44,200 bases of DNA from Syntrophomonadaceae bacterium (GCA_003567725.1 PWYU01000122.1:1-44200), one strand, 5' to 3'; positions 33,903 to 43,230 are shown, counted from the first letter of the stretch. Numbers and translations are program-made. Notes: a model not told the origin generated them from the letters alone.

Positions 33903-36116
33903 ATGCCTCAATATGCTGAAATTATAATCGATCTGATCAGCAATGCCGTTGACCGGCCATTTCATTACCATATTCCTCAGGAAATGCAAAAGCAGCTTAA
34001 ACCGGGGATGAGGGTAGAGGTGCCCCTGGGTAACCGCCGCTGCCAGGGTTACGTTTTACGCCTTCTTCACGAGACTTCTATTGCGACTTTAAAAGACGTC
34101 AGCTCTATTGTCGATCTGAAACCGCTGCTTACAGCGGAGCAGCTGGCCCTAAGCCGCTGGTTGTCGCTGCGTTTTCATTGCCGCCTCGTCGATGCCCTCC
34201 ATGCTATGATTCCCGCTTCTTTCCGTAAAGGTAGACGGCCTGGAGAAATAAAGGTTGTCGAACCGACTGGTTTGGCCGCCGAAGCCGATTTAAAAAGAGC
34301 TCCCGCTCAAAAAACAGCCCTTGATCTTTTAAAGCAGAAAGGCCCTTTGCCCCGGCCGGAATTGATCCGGTTGGGGGCTAATAGCCAGGCTGTCCGCAGC
34401 CTGGAAAAAAAAGGCCTGGTTAAAATTGTCACTGCTTTGCCAGGTCAAAATGAGCAAGATCCTGATCAAGAGCTGCAGGGCCCGGTTACCAGGCCGCATT
34501 TGCTGAGAGAAGAGCAGGCAGCTTGTTTTGATCGCATCAAGGACGCTTTAAATATAAATAAACCGCAAAAAATGCTGCTGCACGGCATAACTGCCAGCGG
34601 AAAAACGGAAATCTACCTGCAGGGCATTGCTTACTGCCTGGAACAGGGCCAAACCGCCATGATCCTGGTGCCTGAAATAGCCTTAACCCCGCAGATGATA
34701 GAACATTTTGAAGGGCGGTTTCCCGGGCTTATCGCCGTATTGCACAGCCGTTTGAGCCAGGCGGAAAAAAACCGCCAGTGGCAGCAGATTTTGAACGGCA
34801 AAGCCAGGGTGGTATTAGGAGCTCGTTCGGCGGTATTTGCCCCTCTTGACAGGATTGGCTTGATCATTATCGATGAAGAACATGAAACTACCTATAAACA
34901 GGAGGAGTCCCCTCGTTACCATGCCCGGGATGTAGCCTGGTGGCGGGCTCGTTATAACCGGGCAGTACTCTTACTGGGCAGCGCTACTCCTTCCCTGGAA
35001 AGTTATTATGAAGCCAATTCGAATAAAGGGGCCTTATTACAAATGCAAGAGAGGGTTACCCCGATCCAGCTGCCACCGGTAAGTGTAATTGACATGCGTG
35101 AAGAGCTTAAAGCCGGTCACCGTTCTATTTTTAGCCGCAGCCTCCTGCAAGAGTTAAACGGGGTAATGGAGAGGGATGAACAGGCCCTCTTGTTCATTAA
35201 CCGGCGCGGGTTTGCCGGTTTTGTGCTTTGTAGAGAATGCGGGCATGTTTTGCGCTGTTCTTCCTGTGATGTATCTCTAACCCTGCACATGGACAGGCAG
35301 GTAATGTGCTGTCACTACTGTGCTCATGAAACAGCTGTGCCTGAGATTTGTCCTGCCTGCCGGGGTACTAAAATTCGTTATTTCAGCGCCGGTACCCAGC
35401 GCGTTGAAGAAGAAGTAAAAAAACTATATCCACAAGCAACCCTGATTCGCATGGACCGGGATACCACTGCCGGACGTCATGCCCACAGTTTATATTATCG
35501 TCAATTTCGCGAAGGCAGGGCCAATATTTTGATCGGTACTCAAATGATTGCCAAGGGTTTTGATTTTCCGAATGTAACCCTGGTCGGGGTGATTGCTGCT
35601 GATACTACTTTAAACCTGCCTGATTTTAGGGCTCCTGAGCGTACTTTTCAACTGTTAACCCAGGTAGCGGGCCGGACCGCCCGTGGTCCACGCGGTGGCA
35701 AAGTAATCGTTCAGACCTATCATCCCCGCCATCACAGTATCATCACCGCCGCCAACCATGATTATCTCTCTTTTTATGAAACTGAACTGGAAAACCGGCG
35801 CCAGCTGGCCTATCCTCCTTTTTCTGACCTGCTTCGCTTTTTATTCAGCGGTCCAGAAGAAGCGGCCGTTTTTGAAGCTGCTTCCTGGCTGACAGGTAAA
35901 CTGCAGGAGGCGGCCGGTGATGCTGATATCCTTGGGCCCGCTCCCGCTTCGCTCTACCGGATCAAGCAGCAGTATCGGGTTCATACCATTATTAAGGGAA
36001 AAAACCTGACCCGCCTGGCTCCTCAAATAAAAAAGTTAATTAAAGCTTATCACCAGCGCAAAACTCCGGAACCGGTTCGCCTGGCGGTAGATTTTAACCC
36101 CCAGGTAGTGCTATAA
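33903..36116 (+). CDS. priA: Primosomal replication restart helicase PriA
   Basis: DEAH-type 3'-5' helicase that reloads the replisome at stalled forks, 737 residues. The N-terminal DNA-binding domain is followed by Walker A GITASGKT (228-235) and DEEH at 324-327. A zinc-binding insertion has paired cysteines in CRECGHVLRCSSC and CCHYC...CPAC. The C-terminal helicase motifs include GTQMIAKGFDFPNVTLVG and QVAGRTARG. AGGGGT precedes the ATG. The order priA-def-fmt-rsmB is conserved in Firmicutes. Confidence 0.97.
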   Translation: MPQYAEIIIDLISNAVDRPFHYHIPQEMQKQLKPGMRVEVPLGNRRCQGYVLRLLHETSIATLKDVSSIVDLKPLLTAEQLALSRWLSLRFHCRLVDALHAMIPASFRKGRRPGEIKVVEPTGLAAEADLKRAPAQKTALDLLKQKGPLPRPELIRLGANSQAVRSLEKKGLVKIVTALPGQNEQDPDQELQGPVTRPHLLREEQAACFDRIKDALNINKPQKMLLHGITASGKTEIYLQGIAYCLEQGQTAMILVPEIALTPQMIEHFEGRFPGLIAVLHSRLSQAEKNRQWQQILNGKARVVLGARSAVFAPLDRIGLIIIDEEHETTYKQEESPRYHARDVAWWRARYNRAVLLLGSATPSLESYYEANSNKGALLQMQERVTPIQLPPVSVIDMREELKAGHRSIFSRSLLQELNGVMERDEQALLFINRRGFAGFVLCRECGHVLRCSSCDVSLTLHMDRQVMCCHYCAHETAVPEICPACRGTKIRYFSAGTQRVEEEVKKLYPQATLIRMDRDTTAGRHAHSLYYRQFREGRANILIGTQMIAKGFDFPNVTLVGVIAADTTLNLPDFRAPERTFQLLTQVAGRTARGPRGGKVIVQTYHPRHHSIITAANHDYLSFYETELENRRQLAYPPFSDLLRFLFSGPEEAAVFEAASWLTGKLQEAAGDADILGPAPASLYRIKQQYRVHTIIKGKNLTRLAPQIKKLIKAYHQRKTPEPVRLAVDFNPQVVL

Positions 36117-36142
36117 TTATCATGGTTCAGAGGAGGGGAAAT

Positions 36143-36631
36143 ATGGCTTTAAGAAAAATATTAAGCGACAATCATCCTGTCCTGCGCACCCGTGCTCAGG
36201 AAGTTAAAAACATAAACAATGTGGTCTGCCGTCTCATCGATGATATGATTGAAACCATGCACGATTCTGAAGGAGTGGGCCTTGCTGCCAATCAGGTTGG
36301 AGTGCCCAAGCGGATCCTGGTTGCCTCCGACTGCCAGGAGGATGCCAAGGTATATGAGTTAATCAATCCGCGCTGTGAAGAAGTGGAAGGGGAAGAAGTC
36401 GGTGTAGAAGGCTGCCTGAGTGTTCCAGGCCAGTATGGCCAGGTTCCCCGCTATCAGAAGATTATTGTCAGCGCCCTGAACCGTAAAGGAGAAAAAGTCC
36501 GCCTGAGGTTGGAAGGACTGCCGGCCCGCATCCTGTTGCATGAAATGGACCACCTCGATGGGATTCTATTTACCGATAAAGCAGTGCGTATGCTGGATCC
36601 TGACGAAATGAAAAGCGAGGAAGAATCTTGA
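36143..36631 (+). CDS. def: Peptide deformylase
   Basis: Metalloenzyme that removes the formyl group from nascent peptides, 162 residues. The three motifs are GVGLAANQ (44-51), EGCLS with metal ligand C91, and HEMDH (133-137). The ATG at 36143 lies 6 bases after GGAGG (36132-36136) and gives the standard MALRKIL start; the upstream ATG at 36122 precedes that Shine-Dalgarno. It overlaps fmt by four bases, pairing removal of formyl groups with their addition. Confidence 0.97.
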   Translation: MALRKILSDNHPVLRTRAQEVKNINNVVCRLIDDMIETMHDSEGVGLAANQVGVPKRILVASDCQEDAKVYELINPRCEEVEGEEVGVEGCLSVPGQYGQVPRYQKIIVSALNRKGEKVRLRLEGLPARILLHEMDHLDGILFTDKAVRMLDPDEMKSEEES

Positions 36632-37587
36632 AATCACTTAAAATAATTTTCATGGGCACCCCTGTTTTTGCCCTGCCGTCCCTGGATGCAATGCACAGCT
36701 CTTTGCACCATCTTGAGGCTGTTGTTACCCGTCCCGATAGACCCAAAGGGCGTGGTCACCGGCTCCAGCTGGCGCCGGCTGCTGAATGGGCCCGTAATAA
36801 AGCCATAGATATAGCCCGGCCTACAAGAATGCAGGATAGGAGTTTCCAGGCCTGGCTCAAAGAAAAGCGCCCTGATCTGATCGTAACTGTAGCTTATGGC
36901 CGCATCCTGCCCCCTGAAATCTTAAACTTGCCTCGCCTGGGCTGTATAAACCTTCATGCTTCTTACCTGCCCGCTTATCGTGGTGCGGCTCCAATTCACC
37001 GGGCAGTAATAGAAGGTGCGCAGTGCAGTGGAGTGAGTATCATTAAGTTAATCCCCGAACTTGATGCCGGTGATATTATTATCCAGGAAAAAGAACCGCT
37101 TTTTCTTTCCGATACTGCGGGCACTCTTCATGACCGCCTGGCCGAAAAAGGCTCCAGCTTGCTTGCGAGGGCCATAGATGCCCTGGCTGAAGGAACGGCA
37201 GAGCCTGTTCCGCAGGATCATGAGCAGGCTACTTACGCCCCTCCCCTGCGAAACGATGAGGAACGCCTCGATTGGAACCTGACCCCCTTAGAACTCTTTA
37301 ACCGCATCCGCGGCTTTAATCCCTGGCCTGGAGCTTATACCACTTTTAAAGGCAAAAGGCTCAAGGTATGGCGGGCGGCCTGGCCTGAAGAAAATAACAG
37401 TAAAAGTAAAGGTGAGAAGCCGGGAACTATCCTGGAAGCAGGTGAAAATTCTCTAACAGTAGCTACCGGGCAAAAAGGGGCCTTGACTTTGACAGAACTG
37501 CAGCCAGCCGGAAAAAGAGTAATGGATGCCAGTTCATTTTGCTGCGGGTACCGGATTGAACCGGGGTTACGCCTGGATGGAGAGTAA
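36628..37587 (+). CDS. fmt: Methionyl-tRNA formyltransferase
   Basis: Transfers formyl from 10-formyl-THF to Met-tRNA, 319 residues. The N-terminal domain begins IIFMGTPVFALPSL, with VTVAYGRILPPEIL and the formyl-THF site NLHASYLPAYRGAAPIHRA, including Asn, His and the later Asp in LDAGDII. A C-terminal OB-fold follows from about 205. The TTG start overlaps the def stop (TTGA) and follows GAGGAAG. Confidence 0.96.
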   Translation: MKSLKIIFMGTPVFALPSLDAMHSSLHHLEAVVTRPDRPKGRGHRLQLAPAAEWARNKAIDIARPTRMQDRSFQAWLKEKRPDLIVTVAYGRILPPEILNLPRLGCINLHASYLPAYRGAAPIHRAVIEGAQCSGVSIIKLIPELDAGDIIIQEKEPLFLSDTAGTLHDRLAEKGSSLLARAIDALAEGTAEPVPQDHEQATYAPPLRNDEERLDWNLTPLELFNRIRGFNPWPGAYTTFKGKRLKVWRAAWPEENNSKSKGEKPGTILEAGENSLTVATGQKGALTLTELQPAGKRVMDASSFCCGYRIEPGLRLDGE

Positions 37588-37592
37588 AAGCT

Positions 37593-38981
37593 GTGCCTGA
37601 ACAAAATGCCTCGCCCGTCAAAGCACGCGAAATTGCATTGAAAGCCCTGGTTAGGGTTGAACAGGATGAAGCCTACCTGAACCTGGCTTTTCCGCCTCTT
37701 CTTAAACCGCTTCCTGTAAAAGAAAGAGCCCTGGCTGTTCATCTGGCCAAGGGTTCCCTGCAGCGGTTAAATACTTTGGACTGGGCTTTAAGCCTCTTTT
37801 GCCGCCGGTCTATTGCTACTTTAACTCCCTGGATTCGCAATCTGCTGCGCCTGGGCGCTTACCAGTGTCTTTATATGGACAAGGTTCCCGATTATGCCCT
37901 GGTAGATCAGTCCGTCAGGTTGGCCCGCCGCTACGGGCATCGTGGGGTGGCCGGGTTGGTTAATGCTGTTTTGAGAAGGCTGGTGCGGGAAGCAAAACAA
38001 CTGCCCTGGCCCGATCCCGATCAGCGGCCGCTTGAGTATATTTCCCTCAGGCACAGCCATCCTCAATGGATGGTTGCAAGGGCCCTGGAACGATTTGGTT
38101 TTGAAGAGGCCGAAAAGTGGTGCCGGGCCAATAACGATATTCCGGTTATTACAATCCGCCCTAACGGGCTAAAAATCTCTGCTGAAGAACTGGCTAAAGA
38201 TTTGCGCACAGAGGGTTTTAAGGTGAAAAAAAACCTTCGCCTTCCAGCAATTTTAGAGATTTCTGGAGCCGGTTCTCCGGCTTTTACAAGGGCATTTCAG
38301 CAAGGGCATTTTACCATCCAGGGTGCAAGCTCAAGCCTGGTAGCCCCTCTATGTGGAGTGCGCCCCGGCGACAGGGTAATAGACCTTTGCAGCGCACCTG
38401 GCGGTAAAGCCACACATCTGGCTGAGCTGACTTTAGACCGGGGTCAGGTTTATGCTGTTGAGCTTAATCAAAGCCGCCTTCAGCTGGTAATCAAAGCCGC
38501 CCGGCGCCTCGGTTTGAAAAGTATTAAACCTGTTTTGGCGGACGGCAGGGATCTTAATCAGTGTGATTTTCCGGACCCCCATGCTGTCCTTGTCGATGCG
38601 CCCTGTTCGGGCCTGGGTGTGGTCAGGAGGCTGCCTGAGATAAAATGGCGCCGCAGGGAAGAAGATCTGGCCCGGTTTCAGACTTTACAGCTGGAGCTGC
38701 TGGATAACGCGGCTTCCCTTTTGCCGCAGGGCGGTAAACTGGTCTATGCAGTGTGCACCACCGAACCGGAGGAAACCTCTGCCGTGGTTGAGGGTTTAAA
38801 CAGGCGTGGCGATCTGGAACTGCAGCCCATTAAACCCTATCTGTCGTCTTTTCTCCAGGATCAGCCGGAAGATTTGCCGGGTAAGGATTTGAAACCAGGC
38901 CCCTTATATCTTTGGCCTCATCGACACGGTCTCGATGGCTTCTTCATGGCCCTGTGGATTAAAAGGGACGGGCCGGTTTAA
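37593..38981 (+). CDS. rsmB: 16S rRNA (cytosine967-C5)-methyltransferase RsmB
   Basis: 462 residues: an N-terminal NusB-like RNA-binding domain (about 8-140, REIALKALVRVEQDEAYLN) and a C-terminal SAM-dependent methyltransferase domain. The SAM motif is DLCSAPGGKATHLAEL. The two conserved cysteines are C338 in DAPCSGLG and C388 in AVCTTEPEE, the latter being the nucleophile position. The GTG start follows GGAGAG. In Bacillus rlmN follows; here it is absent and 208 bases lead to the phosphatase gene. Confidence 0.95.
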   Translation: MPEQNASPVKAREIALKALVRVEQDEAYLNLAFPPLLKPLPVKERALAVHLAKGSLQRLNTLDWALSLFCRRSIATLTPWIRNLLRLGAYQCLYMDKVPDYALVDQSVRLARRYGHRGVAGLVNAVLRRLVREAKQLPWPDPDQRPLEYISLRHSHPQWMVARALERFGFEEAEKWCRANNDIPVITIRPNGLKISAEELAKDLRTEGFKVKKNLRLPAILEISGAGSPAFTRAFQQGHFTIQGASSSLVAPLCGVRPGDRVIDLCSAPGGKATHLAELTLDRGQVYAVELNQSRLQLVIKAARRLGLKSIKPVLADGRDLNQCDFPDPHAVLVDAPCSGLGVVRRLPEIKWRRREEDLARFQTLQLELLDNAASLLPQGGKLVYAVCTTEPEETSAVVEGLNRRGDLELQPIKPYLSSFLQDQPEDLPGKDLKPGPLYLWPHRHGLDGFFMALWIKRDGPV

Positions 38982-39189
38982 ATTTGGCAGAGCCGAAAGC
39001 ATCATTGATCTGCAAAGCGTAGCGCTTCCAGGGGATTGCGGTCTTTCTGGTAAGTAATGCTCTCAACCTGAGATTGATCCGCCGGGGCTTTGATAAAATT
39101 GCGCATTTTCTCTGTTCTTGCCTCCGACTTATCTATTTGCTATACTTAATCTGAAATAAAGTTAAACACTGTAAAGCGGGGGAAAATCT
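38982..39189. other. Gap between rsmB and the PP2C gene
   Basis: 208 bases. rlmN normally sits here in Bacillus, but no remnant is recognisable. It contains a possible 34-codon minus-strand frame (39002-39106). TATACT at 39141-39146 could be a -10 box, without a convincing -35. GGGGG at 39178-39182 is the likely ribosome-binding site of the next gene. Confidence 0.45.
39002..39106 (-). CDS. Possible small ORF, 34 residues
   Basis: Minus-strand ATG at 39106 to a TGA at 39002. The product starts MRNFIKAPADQS and ends LEALRFADQ, with a balanced, protein-like composition. A GGAGG lies upstream but 14 bases away, which is long. No homologue is recognised. It may be chance or a gene remnant. Confidence 0.2.
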   Translation of the reverse strand: MRNFIKAPADQSQVESITYQKDRNPLEALRFADQ

Positions 39190-39936
39190 ATCAACCTACA
39201 GGTAGCCAGTAAAACCAGCCGCGGTCAAGAGAGATCAAGAAATGAGGATAGCTGTTTTGCAAAAGCTTCTGCAAACCTAGCTCTCCTGGCAGTTGCCGAT
39301 GGGATGGGCGGCCATCAGGCCGGTAATGTTGCCAGCGCTCTTGCGGTCAGTGCAGCTGAAGCATTATGGGCTGAACTCAATCACCATTCCTCCCTGTCAG
39401 CAGAAAAAGCCCATCAGGTTCTAAAAGATTTAATCCTGGAATCCAATAAAAAGATTATATCTGAAGCAATTAATAATTCTTCTAAAAAAGGGATGGGAAC
39501 TACTATGACCGCCGGCCTGCTCCGCGGTAGCCATCTCACCATTGGCCATGTTGGCGATAGCAGGGCTTATGTGATTTATGATAACAACATTGACCTTATA
39601 ACCAAGGATCACTCTTTGTTGGAAAAGCTGCTTGATTGCGGTGAAGTAAAGCCGGAAGAAGCAAAAAACCATCCTCAGCGTCATGTTCTTACTCGTGCGG
39701 TCGGTATCGATAACTACCTGGAAGTAGACCTGTACAACCTGGAACTGGCGCCGGGTGCCACCCTTATTTTATGCACCGACGGATTGACTAACCAGGTTAG
39801 TGATGAAGAGTTAAAAACAGAATGCCTGAAGCAACTCAATCCGCAGCAGATGGCAGAGAACCTGGTTAAACTGGCCAATGATAGGGGCGGATTTGATAAC
39901 ATTACCGTGGTTATTGCCACCGGTATTGGGGGTTAA
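39190..39936 (+). CDS. prpC: PP2C-family serine/threonine phosphatase (PrpC/Stp) with apparent AUC start
   Basis: Metal-dependent phosphatase that reverses PrkC phosphorylation, 248 residues when started at 39190. Metal-binding motifs are RNED (about 17-20), VADGMGGHQAG (about 35-45), GHVGDSRAYV and CTDGLTNQV, ending with GGFDNITVVI. The first ATG (39304) would remove RNED and the Asp of DGMGG, so it cannot be the start. In frame upstream there is a TAA at 39172 and no ATG, GTG or TTG before the conserved region. ATC at 39190 lies 7 bases after GGGGG and gives the right N-terminal length. It is followed by prkC after 8 bases. Confidence 0.88.
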   Translation: MNLQVASKTSRGQERSRNEDSCFAKASANLALLAVADGMGGHQAGNVASALAVSAAEALWAELNHHSSLSAEKAHQVLKDLILESNKKIISEAINNSSKKGMGTTMTAGLLRGSHLTIGHVGDSRAYVIYDNNIDLITKDHSLLEKLLDCGEVKPEEAKNHPQRHVLTRAVGIDNYLEVDLYNLELAPGATLILCTDGLTNQVSDEELKTECLKQLNPQQMAENLVKLANDRGGFDNITVVIATGIGG

Positions 39937-39944
39937 CATCATTA

Positions 39945-41588
39945 ATGGTAGGAAAAGTACTGGCAGAGCGCTATGAAATAATTGAAAAAATTGCCGAGGG
40001 AGGCATGGCCCGGGTATACCGGGGCCGGGATATAGTCCTTAAGCGGACTGTAGCGGTTAAAATCCTGAAAGACCAAATGACTGGCGATGCGGCTTTTATC
40101 CGTCGTTTCGAACGGGAAGCCCAATCGGCGGCTGCCCTTTCGCATCCCCATATTGTTAACATCTATGATGTCGGGGAACAGGATGGAATTCACTTTATGG
40201 TCATGGAGTATGTGGAAGGTGATAACTTAAAAGATTATATCAGGCGCAAGGGACGGCTGCCGGTTCATGAAGCGGTCAAAATCACCCGACAGATTGCAGA
40301 AGCCCTTGATCAGGCTCATGCTGCCGGGGTGGTGCACCGTGATATAAAACCACAAAACATCCTCTTTTCCCGCACCGGTAAAGTAAAGGTGACCGACTTT
40401 GGCATAGCTATAGCCGGAGATGGCGCTACAGTTACGGTGGGGGATGAAATTATTGGCTCCGTTCAGTATATTTCTCCGGAACAAGCCCGGGGTGAATTAG
40501 CCGGCAAGCAATCTGATCTCTATTCGCTTGGCATTGTCCTTTATGAAATGGTGACGGGAAAAGTGCCTTTCAGTGGTGAAAACCCGGTTGCGGTAGCCAT
40601 GAAGCATATTCAGGAAAAAATTGTGCCACCCCGTCAGCTGGTGCCTGGGCTCCCCAAAGCCCTTGAACAAATTATTCTCAAAACAGTGCAAAAAGATATA
40701 GCCGAACGCTACGGTACTGCTGGAGAATTACTTGAAGACCTCTTTTATGCTGAAGAAAAAATCCCCCGGGTAACAAAGCCAAATAATACCAGCCACAGCG
40801 ACTACTCTGATGATGAAGACGATGACCATATTTTACGGCCCTCTTTCAATGACGGTTCGGGTAAAAAACAATCTTTTTTAGCAAGAAGATGGAAAACTAT
40901 TTTTAAAATAATCCTTTTCCTGGTATTCATAGGCGGGCTCTATAGCGGCGGTATCTATATCTTTAACAACCTGTTGCTTTCTCCACCTGAGGTTGCTATA
41001 CCGGATGTGCAGGGTATGAGCCAGAATGATGCCGCCAGAGTTCTCGGAGAGGAAGGATTAATGCCCAGTACAGATGTAGTTTATGTCTATGATGATCAGA
41101 TTTCAGTTGGGACTGTGGTAAAAACCGATCCTCCGGAAGGAAGAATGGTCCGGGAAAACAGGGAGGTTACCCTATATGTCAGCCAGGGTCCTGAATATGT
41201 TATTATTCCCGATTTGACCGGCCGGACCGAAAGGGAGGCCGAAATTATCATCGCGGACTTAGAATTGACCATGAGCGCGGTCAGGGAGCATCATGAAGAA
41301 ATAGAAAAAGGCAAGATTTTTCGTCAGGTTCCAGGAGAATCATTTCCCGCTTCCCGCGGTGAAGAAGTGGTTGTTTATGTCAGTGAAGGACGCGGCTCTT
41401 TTGAACTGGCCGATCTGATCGGTTATTCGGAACGGGGAGCAGTTGACTACCTAAAAGGCAATGATCTTAACCCGATTATCCGCTATCAATTTACTGTCGG
41501 GGCCTCCGGGCATGTGGTTAAACAAGAGCCTGAGCCGGGATCAGAGGTTTTTCCGGAGCAATCCATAGAATTGATTGTCGGTGAATAG
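39945..41588 (+). CDS. prkC: PASTA-domain serine/threonine kinase PrkC
   Basis: Eukaryotic-type membrane kinase of 547 residues. The kinase domain (about 8-270) has the glycine loop AEGGMARVY, K39 (VAVKIL), HRD with D133 (VVHRDIKPQN), DFG at 151-153 and SPEQARG. An acidic juxtamembrane stretch (SDDEDDDH) comes before one membrane segment (about 318-340). Three extracytoplasmic PASTA repeats follow (about 347-547), which in homologues bind muropeptides or lipid II. One fewer segment than some relatives makes it shorter than the Bacillus protein. The ribosome-binding site is weak (GGGGG 12 bases away). Confidence 0.96.
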   Translation: MVGKVLAERYEIIEKIAEGGMARVYRGRDIVLKRTVAVKILKDQMTGDAAFIRRFEREAQSAAALSHPHIVNIYDVGEQDGIHFMVMEYVEGDNLKDYIRRKGRLPVHEAVKITRQIAEALDQAHAAGVVHRDIKPQNILFSRTGKVKVTDFGIAIAGDGATVTVGDEIIGSVQYISPEQARGELAGKQSDLYSLGIVLYEMVTGKVPFSGENPVAVAMKHIQEKIVPPRQLVPGLPKALEQIILKTVQKDIAERYGTAGELLEDLFYAEEKIPRVTKPNNTSHSDYSDDEDDDHILRPSFNDGSGKKQSFLARRWKTIFKIILFLVFIGGLYSGGIYIFNNLLLSPPEVAIPDVQGMSQNDAARVLGEEGLMPSTDVVYVYDDQISVGTVVKTDPPEGRMVRENREVTLYVSQGPEYVIIPDLTGRTEREAEIIIADLELTMSAVREHHEEIEKGKIFRQVPGESFPASRGEEVVVYVSEGRGSFELADLIGYSERGAVDYLKGNDLNPIIRYQFTVGASGHVVKQEPEPGSEVFPEQSIELIVGE

Positions 41589-41599
41589 GGAGGTTTTGC

Positions 41600-42481
41600 T
41601 TGCATCAGGGAAAAGTGATTAAAGCGGCAGGAGGTTTTTTTACTGTTCTTGATCAAGAGGGCAGAAAATACCTGTGCCGGGCCAGGGGGGCTCTAAAAAG
41701 AGGCAGCAAAACCCTTATTGTTGGTGATGAAGTAATGTTTCAGCCTCTTGGAGAGACTGCAAGTGGCGCAGAGGGTGAAGGTATAGTAGAAAAACTGCTG
41801 CCACGTACTAATTCTTTACCCCGTCCCACTGTAGCTAATGTAGATCAAGTGGTCGTAGTTATGTCTTTGAAAAACCCGGATTGCGACTGGCAGATGATCA
41901 GCCGCATTACCGTCCTGGCTGAAAAAGAAGCCCTGCCTGTTCTGGTTTGCCTTAACAAAACCGATTTAATTACCCCTGAGAATATTCAACAGTTGAGCAG
42001 CCGCTTGAAACCTTTTCCCTACCCGGTTATTTTTACCAGCGCCTTGAGCGGCAGCGGGACCGCTGCACTAAAAGAGTATCTGGCCGGATGCTGCTCGGCC
42101 CTGGCCGGGCCATCCGGGGTTGGCAAATCTACTCTGCTTAATAGCATTCAGCCAGGCCTATCTCTGCAGACCGGAGAGGTGAGCGAAAAAATCGGCCGGG
42201 GCAGGCATACCACTCGTCAGGCGACTTTACTGTCTCTTGATCAAGGAGGCTCCGTGGTTGACACACCGGGTTTTAGCCGCCTGGATTTTAAAAATATTTC
42301 ACCTCAGGAGCTGGCTGATTATTTCCCTGAACTGGAAACCTTGCGCGGCCGGTGCGGTTTTCGGGACTGCCTGCACTTAAATGAACCGAACTGTGTTGTT
42401 CATAAAGAGACGGGTCTAACTGTTAATCCGCTGCGCTATGAACATTACAAAACCTTCATGCAGGAACTGCATCAACAATAA
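41600..42481 (+). CDS. rsgA: Small ribosomal subunit GTPase RsgA
   Basis: Circularly permuted GTPase for late 30S maturation, 293 residues. An N-terminal OB-fold is followed by G4 (LNKTDL), G5 (TSALSG), G1 GPSGVGKST with K176, and G3 DTPGF, in that permuted order. The C-terminal zinc site includes CGFRDCLHLNEPNCVV. TTG 41600 follows GGAGG (41589-41593) with 6 bases of spacing. It lies between prkC and rpe as in Bacillus; PrkC phosphorylates this GTPase in some species. Confidence 0.96.
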   Translation: MHQGKVIKAAGGFFTVLDQEGRKYLCRARGALKRGSKTLIVGDEVMFQPLGETASGAEGEGIVEKLLPRTNSLPRPTVANVDQVVVVMSLKNPDCDWQMISRITVLAEKEALPVLVCLNKTDLITPENIQQLSSRLKPFPYPVIFTSALSGSGTAALKEYLAGCCSALAGPSGVGKSTLLNSIQPGLSLQTGEVSEKIGRGRHTTRQATLLSLDQGGSVVDTPGFSRLDFKNISPQELADYFPELETLRGRCGFRDCLHLNEPNCVVHKETGLTVNPLRYEHYKTFMQELHQQ

Positions 42482-42503
42482 CCGCTGAGGAGGCGTTTTA
42501 AAG

Positions 42504-43166
42504 ATGGCTGCTAAAGTTGCACCATCGCTTTTATCGGCAGATTTTAGCTGTTTAAGAGATGAAGTCAAAAGAATTGAAGAGCAGGGTGCAGAATGGGTCC
42601 ACCTGGACATCATGGATGGTCATTTTGTCCCTTCGATAACGATAGGCCCACCGGTGGTCAAAGCCTTAAGACCTCATACTGAATTATTTATGGATGCCCA
42701 TCTCATGGTTACCGATCCGGAAAAGCAGATAAAACCTTTTGTTGAGGCAGGTGTGGATCTGCTCACTGTGCAGTATGAAGCTACGGCTCATCTTGATCGC
42801 GTTTTAAGGAATATTAAAGCTGCAGGTATTAAAGCGGGTGTGGCTTTAAACCCGGCTACACCGCCGGGTGTTTTAGAGTACATTTGGCCCCTCCTGGATC
42901 TGGTTTTGGTGATGAGCGTTAACCCCGGTGCCGGTGGCCAGCAGTTTATACCGGCCGTAATACCTAAAATTGAAGCGATAGCAAGAGAAATAAAAGCAAG
43001 GGGCCTTTCAACTGCACTGGAAGTAGACGGTGGAATTAACCGCCATAATGCCCGGGAGATCATAGCGGCCGGGGCTACTGTGCTGGTAGCCGGTTCAGCC
43101 GTATTTAAAGCTGATAACGGGATGAGTTTAATTCGTGAAGTAAGCGCTTTTGCCCATAAAGCTTGA
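42504..43166 (+). CDS. rpe: Ribulose-phosphate 3-epimerase
   Basis: Interconverts ribulose 5-phosphate and xylulose 5-phosphate, 220 residues, a TIM barrel. Family motifs: SLLSADFSCL near the N-terminus, HLDIMDGHFVPSITIG with the metal-binding His and Asp, DAHLMVTDPEK, MSVNPGAGGQQFIP and EVDGGINRHNA. GAGGAGG lies 11 bases before the ATG, slightly long. Last gene of the conserved block; the next transcription unit has its own promoter. Confidence 0.97.
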   Translation: MAAKVAPSLLSADFSCLRDEVKRIEEQGAEWVHLDIMDGHFVPSITIGPPVVKALRPHTELFMDAHLMVTDPEKQIKPFVEAGVDLLTVQYEATAHLDRVLRNIKAAGIKAGVALNPATPPGVLEYIWPLLDLVLVMSVNPGAGGQQFIPAVIPKIEAIAREIKARGLSTALEVDGGINRHNAREIIAAGATVLVAGSAVFKADNGMSLIREVSAFAHKA

Positions 43167-43188
43167 TTTTGAAGTCTATGGTGGTTGC

Positions 43189-43216
43189 TTGAAAAATATT
43201 CTAGATGTGTTATAAT
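43189..43216 (+). promoter_or_regulatory. Promoter of the FMN riboswitch-ribD unit
   Basis: TTGAAA (43189-43194) and a perfect TATAAT (43211-43216) are separated by 16 bases, with an extended -10 TG at 43208-43209. Transcription should begin about 43223, just before the riboswitch P1 helix. Confidence 0.8.
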
Positions 43217-43230
43217 CCAGATACCGTTAA

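Noticed and set aside
39012-39065. Third copy of the hairpin repeat
   Set aside because: Short similarities (AAAGCG-AGC, then GGGGATT-CGG) to 29731-29765 need gaps and do not preserve the TGGAA hairpin.
39304-39936. PP2C gene starting at the first ATG (39304)
   Set aside because: This start removes the RNED motif and the Asp of DGMGG; the conserved frame continues upstream to about 39190.
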